From: Gammaproteobacteria bacterium
GTDB taxonomy: Bacteria > Pseudomonadota > Gammaproteobacteria > Burkholderiales > Rhodocyclaceae
Reading direction: 5' to 3'
Assembly: GCA_018824085.1 (NCBI GenBank)
Contig: JAHJHI010000034.1
Span: forward strand, 234,560 to 298,559
Length of the DNA stretch: 64,000 nucleotides
The notes under the pieces were generated by a model. The model searched no databases. It worked only from the letters and a program-made list of their open reading frames with translations, and was not told the origin of the DNA. Positions 17,827 to 27,507 of this stretch are shown here, piece by piece (the first letter of the stretch is position 1; the number at the start of each line of letters is the position of its first letter). The translations under genes were made by a program, and so were the position numbers.

Positions 17827-19031
17827 CGCAATTGCAGGTAAGGATTCGCGGGCTCGGGGGGCGGATCGTACGTGGATCGTGCGCCGCCCGCGCTGGCGGA
17901 CGGTGCAACGGCGCCGGCGCGCAGGCTTTTGCCGTCGTACTCGATCAGGCGCACACGCTGGTCATAGACGTCGCCCTTGCGGTCGGTAAAGCGGATGCGT
18001 ACCGGCAGCCAGCGCAGATCCGGTGCAAGCCACACCTCGATCTGGTTGTCACCCGGCTGCGCGCGCGCCTGCACGTGCAGGGTCAGGAAACGGCCGAGTG
18101 CAGTGTCGATGCCGCCCGGTGAGTCGTCCGGCACGAACCAGCGCGGCGTATAGCGCTTGCCGGTTGCGATCGTGAAATCGAACGGCTCGTTGCGCTGTGC
18201 GCGCCAGATCAGTTCCAGCCACAGGCTTGCCATGTCCTGTGCGCCCGCCGTCAGCGCATGCTCGGCGCGCTTGTCGTCGGCGCGAAGCATAACGCGATTG
18301 CTGTCCCAGTCGAAAACGACCTCTTCGTCCGGCCCCTTGCCCTTGTTCGGATCGGATTCATAGCGCTCCGGGCGCACGCCCTTCTCCGTGAGCGCGCCGA
18401 CGCTGGACTGGTCGATCCTGATCGGCCGCAGCAACGCGGCAAGCCCGGTCGTTTCGGTCACCGTGTCCATGCGGTAGCGCGCGCCTTCATGCGACCAGTG
18501 GTAGCGCGTTTCCCCGATGAGCAGGCCTTCCCCGCGATAGACGTCGAATTCCAGCCTGGCTTCGCCCGGCAGCACCGCTTGCGGCGTCAGTTGCCGCGGA
18601 GGATCGTCCGGCGGCGGGCCTTCCGCGCCGTGGTCGCCCTCGTCGGTTGCCGGGCCCTCGGTCCGGTCGCTGGCCGCTTGTTCCGCGACAGGCCCGGATG
18701 GCGGCGCGGTGTCATCCATCGCCGGCACCGTCGGGCCGGTCGGCGTGCCGGATCCGCTGAGCAGCGGAGGCGCAATCGCCGGCTCCGGGCGCGGCGGGGG
18801 AACGGGCGCGGGCACGGGCACCGGCGGCGGTTCCGGCGCGGGACGGGGCGCCGGTTCGGGCGGTGGCGCGGGCGGTGCCGCCGGTGTGAGCAGTGTTGCG
18901 AGAATCGGCGGCGCACGGTCGGGTTCACGCGCATGGTCGAAGCCACTCAGGCCGCCTGCGAGAAACAGGTGCAGCAACAGGGACAGCAGCAGCGCGACCA
19001 GCAGTCTGGTGCGGGTGATCGGTTCAGACAT
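17823..19031 (-). CDS. DUF3108 protein with TonB-like N terminus
   Basis: A 402-residue protein. Residues 9-27 form a signal-anchor helix. They are followed by a long proline-rich stretch (about residues 45-130, many P-x-P repeats as in TonB) that could span the periplasm, then a beta-rich DUF3108 domain (about residues 165-365). The biochemical role of DUF3108 is not established. ATG 19031 was chosen: it overlaps the purN end by eight bases and directly precedes the membrane segment; a longer reading lacks a plausible ribosome site. Confidence 0.82.
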   Translation of the reverse strand: MSEPITRTRLLVALLLSLLLHLFLAGGLSGFDHAREPDRAPPILATLLTPAAPPAPPPEPAPRPAPEPPPVPVPAPVPPPRPEPAIAPPLLSGSGTPTGPTVPAMDDTAPPSGPVAEQAASDRTEGPATDEGDHGAEGPPPDDPPRQLTPQAVLPGEARLEFDVYRGEGLLIGETRYHWSHEGARYRMDTVTETTGLAALLRPIRIDQSSVGALTEKGVRPERYESDPNKGKGPDEEVVFDWDSNRVMLRADDKRAEHALTAGAQDMASLWLELIWRAQRNEPFDFTIATGKRYTPRWFVPDDSPGGIDTALGRFLTLHVQARAQPGDNQIEVWLAPDLRWLPVRIRFTDRKGDVYDQRVRLIEYDGKSLRAGAVAPSASAGGARSTYDPPPEPANPYLQLR

Positions 19032-19665
19032 CCGCGCCCGGTACGCGCAATGCGCCGCCAGCCGGCGTGTCGTCGTCCGCGAGCACCGCGCGGCCGTCAC
19101 GCAGGGACAGCCGTCCGGTGGCGAACCACCGGACCACGTCGGGGTAGAGCACGTGTTCCTGTGCCAGTACCCGTGCCGCGAGCGTCGCTTCGCTGTCGTG
19201 CGGCAGCACCGGCACCGCGGTCTGGGCGATGATCGGTCCGCCGTCGAGTTCGCCGGTCACGAAATGCACGGTGACGCCGGCGACCTTGCAGCCCGCCTCG
19301 ATGGCGCGGCGGTGCGTGTGCAGGCCGGTGAAGGCGGGCAGCAACGACGGATGGATGTTGATCATGCGGGCCCGATAGCGGTCGACGAATTCCGGCGTGA
19401 GGATGCGCATGAATCCGGCCAGCACGACCAGGTCCGGCGCGTGGCGGTCGATTTCGGCCGACAGCGCGGCGTCGAAGGCGGCGCGGTCGGCAAAGGCGGT
19501 GTGGTCGACCACCGCCGTCGGGATGCCGTGTTCGCGCGCGTAGTCGAGACCGGCTGCGTCCGGACGGTTGCTGATGACGGCGCAGATGCGGGCCGGCACG
19601 CCGGCTTCGACGATGGAGCGCATGTTGCTGCCGCGCCCGGAGATCAGGATGACGACGGATTTCAT
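19024..19665 (-). CDS. purN: Phosphoribosylglycinamide formyltransferase
   Basis: A 213-residue folate-dependent GAR transformylase, the third step of de novo purine synthesis (GAR plus 10-formyl-THF to FGAR). Signature motifs are ILISGRGSNMRSI near the N terminus, LAGFMRILTPEFV and the catalytic block MINIHPSLLPAFTGLHTHRRAIEAG (Asn, His and a later Asp in FVTGELDGGPII). The length is normal. It heads the five-gene operon leading to mscS. Confidence 0.95.
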   Translation of the reverse strand: MKSVVILISGRGSNMRSIVEAGVPARICAVISNRPDAAGLDYAREHGIPTAVVDHTAFADRAAFDAALSAEIDRHAPDLVVLAGFMRILTPEFVDRYRARMINIHPSLLPAFTGLHTHRRAIEAGCKVAGVTVHFVTGELDGGPIIAQTAVPVLPHDSEATLAARVLAQEHVLYPDVVRWFATGRLSLRDGRAVLADDDTPAGGALRVPGADV

Positions 19666-19718
19666 TCGGTTCGGAGTGTTCGCGAAACGCGGATTATCGC
19701 CGCCGCGCCCGTCCGCGC

Positions 19719-20453
19719 CTACTTCACCGGCAGGAAAACTGCCGTGGCCAGCGTTTGAAGGATGCGGGTGACAACCCGGTTGTTCTTGTCGGCGACGATG
19801 CGGGCGCTCATGTCGAGCCAGCCTATCATCTTGCCGATCTCGCGCTCGAAGCTGAGATTGCGCGTGCCATCCGGCGCGATCTCGTTCGACAGCAGCAGCA
19901 GTTCCCCTGTGGCGTCACGCGATTGCGCCAGTTTCCATGCCGAAATTTCCAGATTTCGCGCGCAATTGGACAGCGCCTGCGGATCGAGCTCATCCATCAT
20001 GAACAGTTCGGTCCGGTCGCCCCACGCCGTCTGGATCATGCCGCCCATGCCGGCGATCAGCGCAGCGACCCGGTCGCCGGCAAATTCCGGTTCGAAGGCG
20101 AGCCGCATGACGTCGATGCCGCGCCGGTGCTCGAATTCGGCCAGGCGCCACTGATGGTCCGCCTCGAACAGCCTCGCCAGCGCCGCCTCCCTGCTTTCCA
20201 GTCCGGCGCGCCGCCATTCACGCGGATTACGTCGGTAAAGCTTGTCCGCAAGGCGTTCAAGACTGACGAATATTTCCCTGTGATGCGCTTCCAGAACGCG
20301 GTCGATATCACTTTTAACAATCTGTTTAGGATTGAGCGAATCGGCCTCCCGCAAGGGTTTCTGGCCGGTGCTCCCGCATGCCGTGATCAAGTTGGCTATC
20401 GCGGCGCAGCACAGCACGCGCACAATCATTCCGGAAGCTGTCCGAGTGTTCAT
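19719..20453 (-). CDS. Putative lipoprotein of unknown function
   Basis: A 244-residue protein. The N terminus from ATG 20453 has a basic start, a hydrophobic stretch and the lipobox-like LITAC-GS at about residues 22-28, so export and lipidation are likely. The mature part is mostly helical and has no recognised domain; an acidic, Arg-rich region (REIFVSLERLADKLYRRNP) may be amphipathic. It lies upstream of purN in the same direction with 53 bases between. Only the lipoprotein class is supported. Confidence 0.7.
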   Translation of the reverse strand: MNTRTASGMIVRVLCCAAIANLITACGSTGQKPLREADSLNPKQIVKSDIDRVLEAHHREIFVSLERLADKLYRRNPREWRRAGLESREAALARLFEADHQWRLAEFEHRRGIDVMRLAFEPEFAGDRVAALIAGMGGMIQTAWGDRTELFMMDELDPQALSNCARNLEISAWKLAQSRDATGELLLLSNEIAPDGTRNLSFEREIGKMIGWLDMSARIVADKNNRVVTRILQTLATAVFLPVK

Positions 20454-20547
20454 GACCGACAGCGTACGACAACCCGGGCTCCGGTTGGCGAGCGGGCGAC
20501 ATGCCTGTTCAGCCATGCCTGCCGCCCCTGCTCATCGTGATCAAGCC

Positions 20548-21075
20548 ATGAGGATGGAACAGCTCGAAAGGGTGCGCGCACCCGGCGTCAAGGCAGGCAG
20601 CAGGCGATTCGGCCAGCTGCTGCGCAGCCTCACGCGCGCCGGGCACGGCGGCGTACTCATCTGTGGCGGGCACGACGTCCAGTGTGACGCGCTGGCGATG
20701 GCGCTCGCGCGCCTGCGCGACCAGCCGCTGATGCGCGTCGAGCTGGAAGCGGCCAATGACGAGCCGGTCGGCATCGCACATTGGCGCCCGTCGCTGCAGC
20801 AGGCCAGCCGGCAATCCGCCTTGCTCTATCTGCATCTGGGTGACGGCGCCGAATCGGCGCTCGGGCGGGGTGACGACGGACTGGCCAGCGTCTGCGCCGA
20901 GCACCTGATCGCCGACGTGCAGCGCGCCGGCGTTGTCGTCATCGTGGCAGGCGCACAGCGGTACTGCGTCGCGCTCGAAGCATGCTGGCCGCGCATCAGG
21001 CTGGGTTGTCCGACGCGCGGCCCAATTTTGCCTTCAGCCAGGCCATTGCCAGTGGCGCAAGTGAAATTGCGATGA
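20548..21075 (+). CDS. Hypothetical protein, possibly decayed AAA+-like
   Basis: A 175-residue frame from ATG 20548; ATG 20515 would add 11 residues. Strong third-position GC suggests real coding. No family is recognised. The order [34 protein letters not shown] and [10 protein letters not shown] resembles the strand-helix-strand layout of a P-loop domain, but there is no GKT/S and no acidic Walker B pair, so no ATPase function is claimed. Its last 80 bases overlap the convergent dedA gene, where its composition becomes atypical, so the true end may be unusual or the gene decayed. Confidence 0.45.
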   Translation: MRMEQLERVRAPGVKAGSRRFGQLLRSLTRAGHGGVLICGGHDVQCDALAMALARLRDQPLMRVELEAANDEPVGIAHWRPSLQQASRQSALLYLHLGDGAESALGRGDDGLASVCAEHLIADVQRAGVVVIVAGAQRYCVALEACWPRIRLGCPTRGPILPSARPLPVAQVKLR

Positions 21076-21652
21076 TCACGAGGATGACCAGCGTCAGATT
21101 CTCCTTCACCCAGGGCAGGTTGCCGAACAGGTAGCCGGCCAGCGACAGCGACACCACCCACAGCACGGCCCCCGTCACGTTGAACATTGCAAAGCGTGCG
21201 TAGCTCATCTGCGCCACGCCCGCGACGAATGGCGCGAACGTGCGGATCAACGGCATGAAGCGCGCGATGATGACGGTCTTGCCGCCGTGCGTCTCGTAGA
21301 ACGCATGCGTGCGGTCGAAGGCCGTGCGGTTGAAGAAGCGCGAATTTTCCCAGCGGAATACCTTGGGCCCGAACCAGGCGCCGATCGAGTAGTTCACCGC
21401 GTCGCCCAGCACCGCGGCGACGATGAGCAGCGCGATGAGCAGGCCGATGTGCATGCCGCCGGCCGCGGCCAGCGCGCCCGCAACGAACAGCAGCGAGTCG
21501 CCCGGCAGGAAGGGGGTGACGACGAGCCCGGTTTCGCAGAACACGATGATGAACAGGATGGCGTAGACCCATGCGCCGTATTGCGCGACAAGCATCGCGA
21601 GATGCTTGTCCAGATGCAGCATGATGTCGATGAAAGCGGTGAGCAGTTCCAT
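20996..21652 (-). CDS. DedA family membrane protein
   Basis: A 218-residue DedA/SNARE-associated family protein with four or more hydrophobic segments. Conserved signatures are [22 protein letters not shown] (E and the F/L-P-G-D motif) and [21 protein letters not shown] with R-x3-P. DedA proteins act in membrane lipid flipping and envelope homeostasis. ATG 21652 is preferred over longer readings because it directly precedes the first helix. It is divergent from mutL, with 88 bases between. Confidence 0.92.
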   Translation of the reverse strand: MELLTAFIDIMLHLDKHLAMLVAQYGAWVYAILFIIVFCETGLVVTPFLPGDSLLFVAGALAAAGGMHIGLLIALLIVAAVLGDAVNYSIGAWFGPKVFRWENSRFFNRTAFDRTHAFYETHGGKTVIIARFMPLIRTFAPFVAGVAQMSYARFAMFNVTGAVLWVVSLSLAGYLFGNLPWVKENLTLVILVIIAISLAPLAMAWLKAKLGRASDNPA

Positions 21653-21740
21653 GGCGGTCGGGACGGAAATCGAGCCGCGATGATAGCGGATGCCTGTTAC
21701 GCCCCGTAAAATCGTGCGCCGTACCCGTGACACGACCGAC

Positions 21741-23507
21741 ATGTCTTCGATTCAACTTCTGCCCGACCTGCTGATCAGCCAGATTGCCGCCGGCGAGGTG
21801 GTCGAGCGGCCGGCGTCGGTATTGAAGGAGCTGCTGGAAAACAGCCTGGACGCCGGCAGCCGCGACATCCGCGTGCAACTGGAAGGTGGCGGCGTGAAGC
21901 GCCTGCGCGTGGCTGACGACGGCTGCGGCATGGCGCCGAAGGACTTGCCGATGGCGCTCGCGCGTCACGCGACGTCCAAGATTGCCTCGCTCGACGACCT
22001 CGAAGCGGTGGCCACGATGGGTTTTCGCGGTGAAGCGCTCGCGTCCATCGCCAGCGTTGCGCGCGTGTCCATCACCAGCCGTGAAGCCGGCGGCAGCCAC
22101 GCCTGGCGCATCGACGGCAACGGCGAACCGGAACCGGCGGCGCTCGATGGCGGCACCGTGGTCGACGTCGCCGACCTCTATTACAACACCCCGGCACGGC
22201 GAAAATTCCTGCGCACCGAACAGACCGAATACGGCCATTGCGACGACGTGTTCCGGCGCATAGCGCTGTCCGTGCCGCAAGTGGCCTTCCAGTTGCAGCA
22301 CAACGGGCGGCTGACGCAGCGGCTGCCGGGCGCCGACATGGCCACCCGGGTGCGCGCGCTGCTCGGTGACGAATTCATGCAGCACGCGCGGCCGGTCGAG
22401 GCTGACGCCGGGCAGATACGGGTCAGCGGGTTCGCCGCCGTACCGGCGTTTTCGCGCGCGGGACGCGATTCGCAATACTGCTTCGTCAATGGCCGCTTCG
22501 TGCGCGACCGCCTGCTTGCCCATGCGCTGCGCGAGGCCTACGCCGACGTGCTGCACGGCGCGCGTCACCCGGCCTACGTCGTGTTCATCGATCTTGACCC
22601 GCGCGCCGTCGACGTGAACGTGCACCCGGCCAAGACCGAAGTGCGCTTCCGGGATTCACGAGGCGTGCACCAGTTCGTGTTCCACGCGGTCGAGCGCGCG
22701 CTGGCGCCTTCCATACAGATGGCTGCCGCCGTGCCGGATGCACCGCGCGACGAACGCGCGGCTGCCGCGTGGCCCGCCTGGCCGGTGCAGCAGGGCATGA
22801 ACGTGGAACAGCCACTCGCCCGGTACTTCGATTTCGTGCGTCAGGACGCCGCGCTGCCGGGCGGCGGCGCAGCCCCCGGCGATGGGCCGGCGCCCGCCGC
22901 GCACCCGGAAATGGCGGCTGACGCAGGGCCGCCGCTCGGCTTCGCGATCGCGCAGCTGCATGGCGTCTATGTGCTGGCGCAGAACAGCGCCGGACTGGTG
23001 CTGGTGGACATGCACGCGGCGCACGAGCGCATCCTGTACGAACAGCTGAAAAAGCTGCTCGAAGGGGCGCCGGCGGTGCAGCGGCTGCTCATCCCGGCCG
23101 TGCTGTCGATGAGCGCTCGCGAAGTGGCGACCGCCTTTGAGTACGCCGACGTGCTGGAGAATCTGGGTTTCGACATCGGCCAGGCCGGGCCGACCGAGCT
23201 GACGGTGCGCACCGTGCCCGTGCTGCTTGCACGCGCCGATACCGGTGCGCTGCTGCGCGCGTTGCTGGAAGAACTGCGCGAGGCGCCGGCGAGCCAGGTG
23301 GTCGAGCGGCGGCGCAACGAATTGCTGTCGACCATGGCCTGCCACGGCGCCGTGCGCGCCAACCGCCTGCTGGCGTTGCCGGAGATGAACGCGCTGCTGC
23401 GCGACATGGAGGCGTGCGAGCGCGCCGACCAGTGCAATCACGGCCGGCCGACCTGGGTGCAGATGTCGATGTCGGAGCTCGACCGCCTGTTCATGCGCGG
23501 TCGATGA
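21741..23507 (+). CDS. mutL: DNA mismatch repair protein MutL
   Basis: A 588-residue GHKL-ATPase mismatch repair protein. N-terminal motifs are [31 protein letters not shown] and [10 protein letters not shown]; the C-terminal dimerisation domain follows a variable linker (about residues 330-395). The C-terminal metal-site motif reads [12 protein letters not shown] (from residue 423), where endonuclease-type MutL has DQHA-x2-E-x4-E, so Gln is Met. The downstream CPHGRP-type motif appears as [11 protein letters not shown] 21741 starts MSSIQLLPD; the stop overlaps the miaA start. Confidence 0.95.
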   Translation: MSSIQLLPDLLISQIAAGEVVERPASVLKELLENSLDAGSRDIRVQLEGGGVKRLRVADDGCGMAPKDLPMALARHATSKIASLDDLEAVATMGFRGEALASIASVARVSITSREAGGSHAWRIDGNGEPEPAALDGGTVVDVADLYYNTPARRKFLRTEQTEYGHCDDVFRRIALSVPQVAFQLQHNGRLTQRLPGADMATRVRALLGDEFMQHARPVEADAGQIRVSGFAAVPAFSRAGRDSQYCFVNGRFVRDRLLAHALREAYADVLHGARHPAYVVFIDLDPRAVDVNVHPAKTEVRFRDSRGVHQFVFHAVERALAPSIQMAAAVPDAPRDERAAAAWPAWPVQQGMNVEQPLARYFDFVRQDAALPGGGAAPGDGPAPAAHPEMAADAGPPLGFAIAQLHGVYVLAQNSAGLVLVDMHAAHERILYEQLKKLLEGAPAVQRLLIPAVLSMSAREVATAFEYADVLENLGFDIGQAGPTELTVRTVPVLLARADTGALLRALLEELREAPASQVVERRRNELLSTMACHGAVRANRLLALPEMNALLRDMEACERADQCNHGRPTWVQMSMSELDRLFMRGR

Positions 23508-24436
23508 GCGCGCCGGTACTCGTGCTGCTGGGCCCGACCGCGAGCGGCAAGACTGCCGCCGTGGACGCGCTCGCGCGCCGCTTGCCGATCGAACTTGTCA
23601 GCGTCGACTCGGCGCTGGTGTTCCGCGACATGGACATCGGCACCGCCAAGCCCACGCCGGCCGAGCGCGCACGCTGTCCGCATCACCTGATAGACATCGT
23701 GTCGCCGGAAGATGCCTATTCAGCCGCGCGCTTCGCCGGGGATGCCCGCAGGCTCATCGCCGACATCCGGGCGCGCGGCAACATTCCGCTGCTCGCCGGC
23801 GGCACCATGCTCTACATCAAGGCGCTGCGCGACGGCCTGTCGGACCTGCCGCAGGCCGATCCGGCACTGCGCGCCGACATCGACCGGCGTGCCGTGGCGC
23901 TGGGCTGGCCTGCGCTGCACGCCGAACTGGCACGGCTTGATCCAGATGCCGCCGCACGCCTCAAGCCGACCGACGCGCAACGCATCCAGCGCGCGCTCGA
24001 AATCGTCACGCTGACCGGGCGCCCGCTGGCCGAAAGCTATGCGAAGCGGGAGGATGACGCGCTGCTGCCGCCGATGACGGTCGTGTCGCTGGAGCCGTCG
24101 GAGCGCGCATGGCTGCACGCACGCATCGCAACGCGCTTCGACGCCATGCTCGAACAGGGCTTCGTGGATGAGGTGAGGCGGCTGCGTGCCCGCTACGCGC
24201 TGACGCCGTCCATGCCGTCCATGCGCTGCGTCGGCTACCGGCAGGCCTGGCAGCATCTGGACGGCGACATCGACGCGCAGACGCTGCGCGACACCGGCAT
24301 CTACGCCACCCGCCAGCTCGCCAAGCGCCAGCTCACCTGGTTGCGTTCGATGCGGATCGACCGGCGCATCGACTGCATGCGCGACGACGCGGCGGCGCAG
24401 CTGCTTGACGCCTTCACGCAATTGATTCAGGAGTAA
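23504..24436 (+). CDS. miaA: tRNA dimethylallyltransferase
   Basis: A 310-residue enzyme that transfers a dimethylallyl group to A37 of tRNAs reading U-starting codons. The P-loop GPTASGKT is at residues 10-17, followed by [33 protein letters not shown] and the C-terminal [12 protein letters not shown] substrate-binding region. ATG 23504 overlaps the mutL stop (ATGA), the common mutL-miaA coupling. Confidence 0.96.
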   Translation: MSAPVLVLLGPTASGKTAAVDALARRLPIELVSVDSALVFRDMDIGTAKPTPAERARCPHHLIDIVSPEDAYSAARFAGDARRLIADIRARGNIPLLAGGTMLYIKALRDGLSDLPQADPALRADIDRRAVALGWPALHAELARLDPDAAARLKPTDAQRIQRALEIVTLTGRPLAESYAKREDDALLPPMTVVSLEPSERAWLHARIATRFDAMLEQGFVDEVRRLRARYALTPSMPSMRCVGYRQAWQHLDGDIDAQTLRDTGIYATRQLAKRQLTWLRSMRIDRRIDCMRDDAAAQLLDAFTQLIQE

Positions 24437-24472
24437 GGGTGGCGTGGCGCCGGCAGGCGCCCCACGGGCGCT

Positions 24473-25207
24473 TCAGCAGCGCGGACTCATGGCGCGCTTG
24501 AGCGCGTCGAGCTGGTGGATGCGGATCTTCTTGTTCTGCACCGACAGCAGGCCCTCGTCCTGCAGTCGCGACAGGCCGCGGCTCACCGTTTCCAGCTTCA
24601 GGCCGAGGTAGGAGCCTATCTCCTCGCGCGTCATGCGCAGATTGAATTCGGTTGCCGAGTAGCCACGCGACACGAAGCGCTGCGACAGGTTCACGAGGAA
24701 AGCGGCCAGACGCTCTTCGGCCCGCATCGTGCCCAGCAGCATCATGACCGCCTGGTCGCGCACGATTTCGCGGCTCATCACCTTGTGGAAGTGGTGCTGC
24801 AGCGTGTCGATCTCGCGCGACAGCTCGGACAGACGGTTGAACGGGATGACGCACACCTCGCTGTCCTCCAGCGCTCGCGCGTCGCAGTTGTGCTGGCCCG
24901 AGCCGATGCCGTCCAGGCCCATGAGTTCGCCGGCCATCTGGAAGCCGGTCACCTGTTCGCGCCCGTCCTCAGAAATGACTTCGGTCTTGAAGAAACCCGT
25001 GCGGATGGCAAACAGCGACTGGAAGGTCTCGCCGGACAGGTAGAGCGGCGTGCCGCGCGGGATCTTGCGGCGGGCCCCGATGAGGGTGTCCACCTTTTCG
25101 ATTTCAGCGTCGGACAGACCGACCGGCATGCACAACTCACGCAGATTGCACGCTGAGCAGGCGACCTGCAGTCCCTGCGGCGTGATCGGTATGGATACGC
25201 TGTTCAT
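24473..25207 (-). CDS. fnr: FNR-type oxygen-sensing transcription regulator
   Basis: A 244-residue Crp/Fnr regulator. The oxygen-labile 4Fe-4S cluster ligands are present: C17, C20, C26 at the N terminus and C108 in the sensor domain. The recognition helix has E206-TV-S209-R210, the residues that read the TTGAT half-site in E. coli FNR. It would activate microaerobic genes without oxygen; targets visible here are its own promoter, hemN (box at 25210-25223) and ccoN (box at 7118-7131). Confidence 0.94.
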   Translation of the reverse strand: MNSVSIPITPQGLQVACSACNLRELCMPVGLSDAEIEKVDTLIGARRKIPRGTPLYLSGETFQSLFAIRTGFFKTEVISEDGREQVTGFQMAGELMGLDGIGSGQHNCDARALEDSEVCVIPFNRLSELSREIDTLQHHFHKVMSREIVRDQAVMMLLGTMRAEERLAAFLVNLSQRFVSRGYSATEFNLRMTREEIGSYLGLKLETVSRGLSRLQDEGLLSVQNKKIRIHQLDALKRAMSPRC

Positions 25208-25209
25208 TC

Positions 25210-25223
25210 TTGATCGCGATCAA
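25210..25223. promoter_or_regulatory. Perfect FNR box between fnr and hemN
   Basis: TTGAT-CGCG-ATCAA is the exact FNR consensus palindrome. Its centre (25216.5) at -41.5 would put a hemN start near 25258, with CATGAT at 25246-25251 as -10. On the other strand the box lies two bases upstream of the fnr ATG, a position suited to autorepression. Confidence 0.8.
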
Positions 25224-25280
25224 TGCGCGCAGTGATGCGCGCTTGCATGATGAACACAACGCAAAGTGTGCCAACAAATC

Positions 25281-26666
25281 ATGAATGTCGCAAAGGAACT
25301 CGTGTTCGACCCGCAGCTGATGCGTCGTTTTGACGTGCAGGGGCCGCGCTACACTTCTTACCCGACCGCAGACCGGTTCAATTTCTCGCATGACGCGCGT
25401 GCCCATGCGGCACGGCTCGATGCGCGGACGGCCGGCGCCGGGCCGCTGTCGATCTACGTGCACATCCCGTTCTGCGACACGATCTGCTACTACTGCGCCT
25501 GCAACAAGGTCATCACCAAGGACCATTCCCGTGCCGACAGCTATCTCGACACGCTGCTGCGGGAAATGGCGATGAAGGCGGCGCTGGTCAAGGGCAGTCG
25601 TGACGTCACGCAGATCCATCTCGGCGGCGGCACGCCCACCTTTCTCGATGACGCGCAGATGACGCGTCTCATGGACGGCCTGCGCACGCACTTCCGCGTG
25701 ACCGAAGGCGCGCAGTGCTCGATCGAACTCGATCCGCGCGGCGTGTCCGGCGCGCGCGTCGCCCACCTAGGTGCGCTCGGTTTCAACCGGATCAGCGTTG
25801 GCGTGCAGGATTTCGACCCGATCGTGCAGCGCGCGGTCAACCGGGTGCAGAGCGTCGAAGAAACCGAAATCGTGCTGCGCGCCGCGCGCGAGAACGGTTT
25901 CGTGTCGACCGGCGTGGATCTGATCTACGGCCTGCCGGGCCAGTCGCTCGAAAGCTTTGATGCCACGCTCGCCACACTGTTGCGGCTCGCGCCGGATCGC
26001 GTCGCCATCTATCACTACGCGCACCTGCCGTCGCAGTTCAAGCCGCAGCGCCGCATCGACGAAGCGATGCTGCCCGGCCCGGAGGTGCGTCCGTTGCTGC
26101 TCAAGCTCGCGATCGACCGCCTGCATGATGCGGGCTATGTGCACGTCGGCATGGACCACTTTGCGCGGCCCGACGACGAACTGGCACAGGCGCAGCGCCA
26201 CGGCCGCCTGCAGCGCAATTTCCAGGGGTATTCGACGCACGCCGGCTGTGATCTGATCGGGCTGGGTGTGTCGGCGATCTCCAGGGTCGGCGCCAGCTTC
26301 GCGCAGAATCACCGCACCATCGAAAGCTGGTCGTCCGCCATCAACGACGGCGAACTGCCGGTGATGCGCGGGCTCGACATGACGGCGGACGACAGCGTGC
26401 GCAGCGCCGTCATCGGCGCGCTGATGTGCCATTTCGAATTGTCGGTAGAGGCGATCGAAAGCACCTACGCCATCCACTTCGCTGACTACTTCGCGCCCGA
26501 ACTCGAAGAGCTGCGTGAACTGGAGGCCGCCGGCCTGCTGACGATAGAACCGGAATGGATAGGCATCACGCCGCGGGGCCGCCTGCTGGTGCGCGCCGTA
26601 TGCATGGTGTTCGACCGCTACCTGCGGCTGGATACGGAAACGGTGCGCTACTCGAAGGTGATGTGA
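25281..26666 (+). CDS. hemN: Oxygen-independent coproporphyrinogen III oxidase
   Basis: A 461-residue radical SAM enzyme that converts coproporphyrinogen III to protoporphyrinogen IX without oxygen. The cluster motif C65-x3-C69-x2-C72-x-C74 lies in HIPFCDTICYYCACNK; the family start motif GPRYTSYPTA is at residues 21-30, GGGTPTFL follows, and the length is normal. ATG 25281 matches the family N terminus; a GTG at 25266 is possible. Regulated by the adjacent FNR box. Its haem product serves the cbb3 oxidase among others. Confidence 0.96.
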   Translation: MNVAKELVFDPQLMRRFDVQGPRYTSYPTADRFNFSHDARAHAARLDARTAGAGPLSIYVHIPFCDTICYYCACNKVITKDHSRADSYLDTLLREMAMKAALVKGSRDVTQIHLGGGTPTFLDDAQMTRLMDGLRTHFRVTEGAQCSIELDPRGVSGARVAHLGALGFNRISVGVQDFDPIVQRAVNRVQSVEETEIVLRAARENGFVSTGVDLIYGLPGQSLESFDATLATLLRLAPDRVAIYHYAHLPSQFKPQRRIDEAMLPGPEVRPLLLKLAIDRLHDAGYVHVGMDHFARPDDELAQAQRHGRLQRNFQGYSTHAGCDLIGLGVSAISRVGASFAQNHRTIESWSSAINDGELPVMRGLDMTADDSVRSAVIGALMCHFELSVEAIESTYAIHFADYFAPELEELRELEAAGLLTIEPEWIGITPRGRLLVRAVCMVFDRYLRLDTETVRYSKVM

Positions 26667-26769
26667 CGCGCGCTGCGTCATCCGTGCGGCGTTGCGTCGC
26701 GGACCATGCGGCGGCGTGTCGCGGTTATCCTTGCCGGATGCGCGGCGTGCGAACAACGATGGACAAGCG

Positions 26770-27495
26770 ATGAATCCCGGCCTTGCCGCAGTCTTCCTGG
26801 TCGGCCTGCTCGGTGGCGTGCATTGCGCCGGCATGTGCGGCGGCATCGTGTCGGCGATTTCCGCCGGCGTGCCGCGCCCGACGCGGCACGGCTGGCGTGC
26901 GCACCTGCCGGTGCTGGCCATGCACGGCGCCTACAGCACCGGGCGTATCGCCAGCTATTCGCTGGCCGGCGCGCTGGCTGGCGGCGTCGGCGGCGTCGGC
27001 TTGCTTGCGGGCAACGCCCTGCCGCTGCAGACCACGCTCTACGTCCTCGCCAATCTGCTCATGGTGGCGCTCGGCATCTATCTGGCCGGCTTCACCCGCG
27101 TGCTTGCACCCGTCGAATCACTGGGCCGTCCGCTCTGGGCGCGCATCCAGCCGCTGGCAAGGCGCTTCCTGCCTGCGCGCACGCCGGCGCAGGCGCTCGG
27201 TGTCGGGTTGCTATGGGGCTTCCTGCCGTGCGGCATGGTCTACAGCATGCTCGGGCTGGCGCTCCTTTCCGGCTCGCCCGCGAGCGGCGCACTCATCATG
27301 CTGGCGTTCGGCCTGGGCACGCTGCCCAATCTGCTGCTCGCCGGCATGTTGCTGACCCGCCTGCGCGTATTGACGCGCAATCCGGCGCTGCGCCGGGTGG
27401 CCGGGCTGCTGGTGCTGGGCTTTGGCGTGGCCGGTCTGGCGCGCGCGTCGACCCTCGGCGACGGGCTGTGGAACGGCCTCATCTGCCATACTTGA
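26770..27495 (+). CDS. SafE/TauE-like membrane protein (COG2836 type)
   Basis: A 241-residue polytopic membrane protein with about six hydrophobic segments. GLLGGVHCAGMCGGIVSAI near the N terminus and GLLWGFLPCGMVYSMLGLAL in the middle are the two Gly/Cys-rich signatures of the sulfite-exporter-like, DsbD-related group often encoded with cbb3 or FNR genes. A role in thiol or metal (possibly copper) transport is plausible but unproven. ATG 26770 was chosen because the longer reading lacks a membrane-type start. Confidence 0.82.
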   Translation: MNPGLAAVFLVGLLGGVHCAGMCGGIVSAISAGVPRPTRHGWRAHLPVLAMHGAYSTGRIASYSLAGALAGGVGGVGLLAGNALPLQTTLYVLANLLMVALGIYLAGFTRVLAPVESLGRPLWARIQPLARRFLPARTPAQALGVGLLWGFLPCGMVYSMLGLALLSGSPASGALIMLAFGLGTLPNLLLAGMLLTRLRVLTRNPALRRVAGLLVLGFGVAGLARASTLGDGLWNGLICHT

Positions 27496-27507
27496 GCATC
27501 CCAAAAC

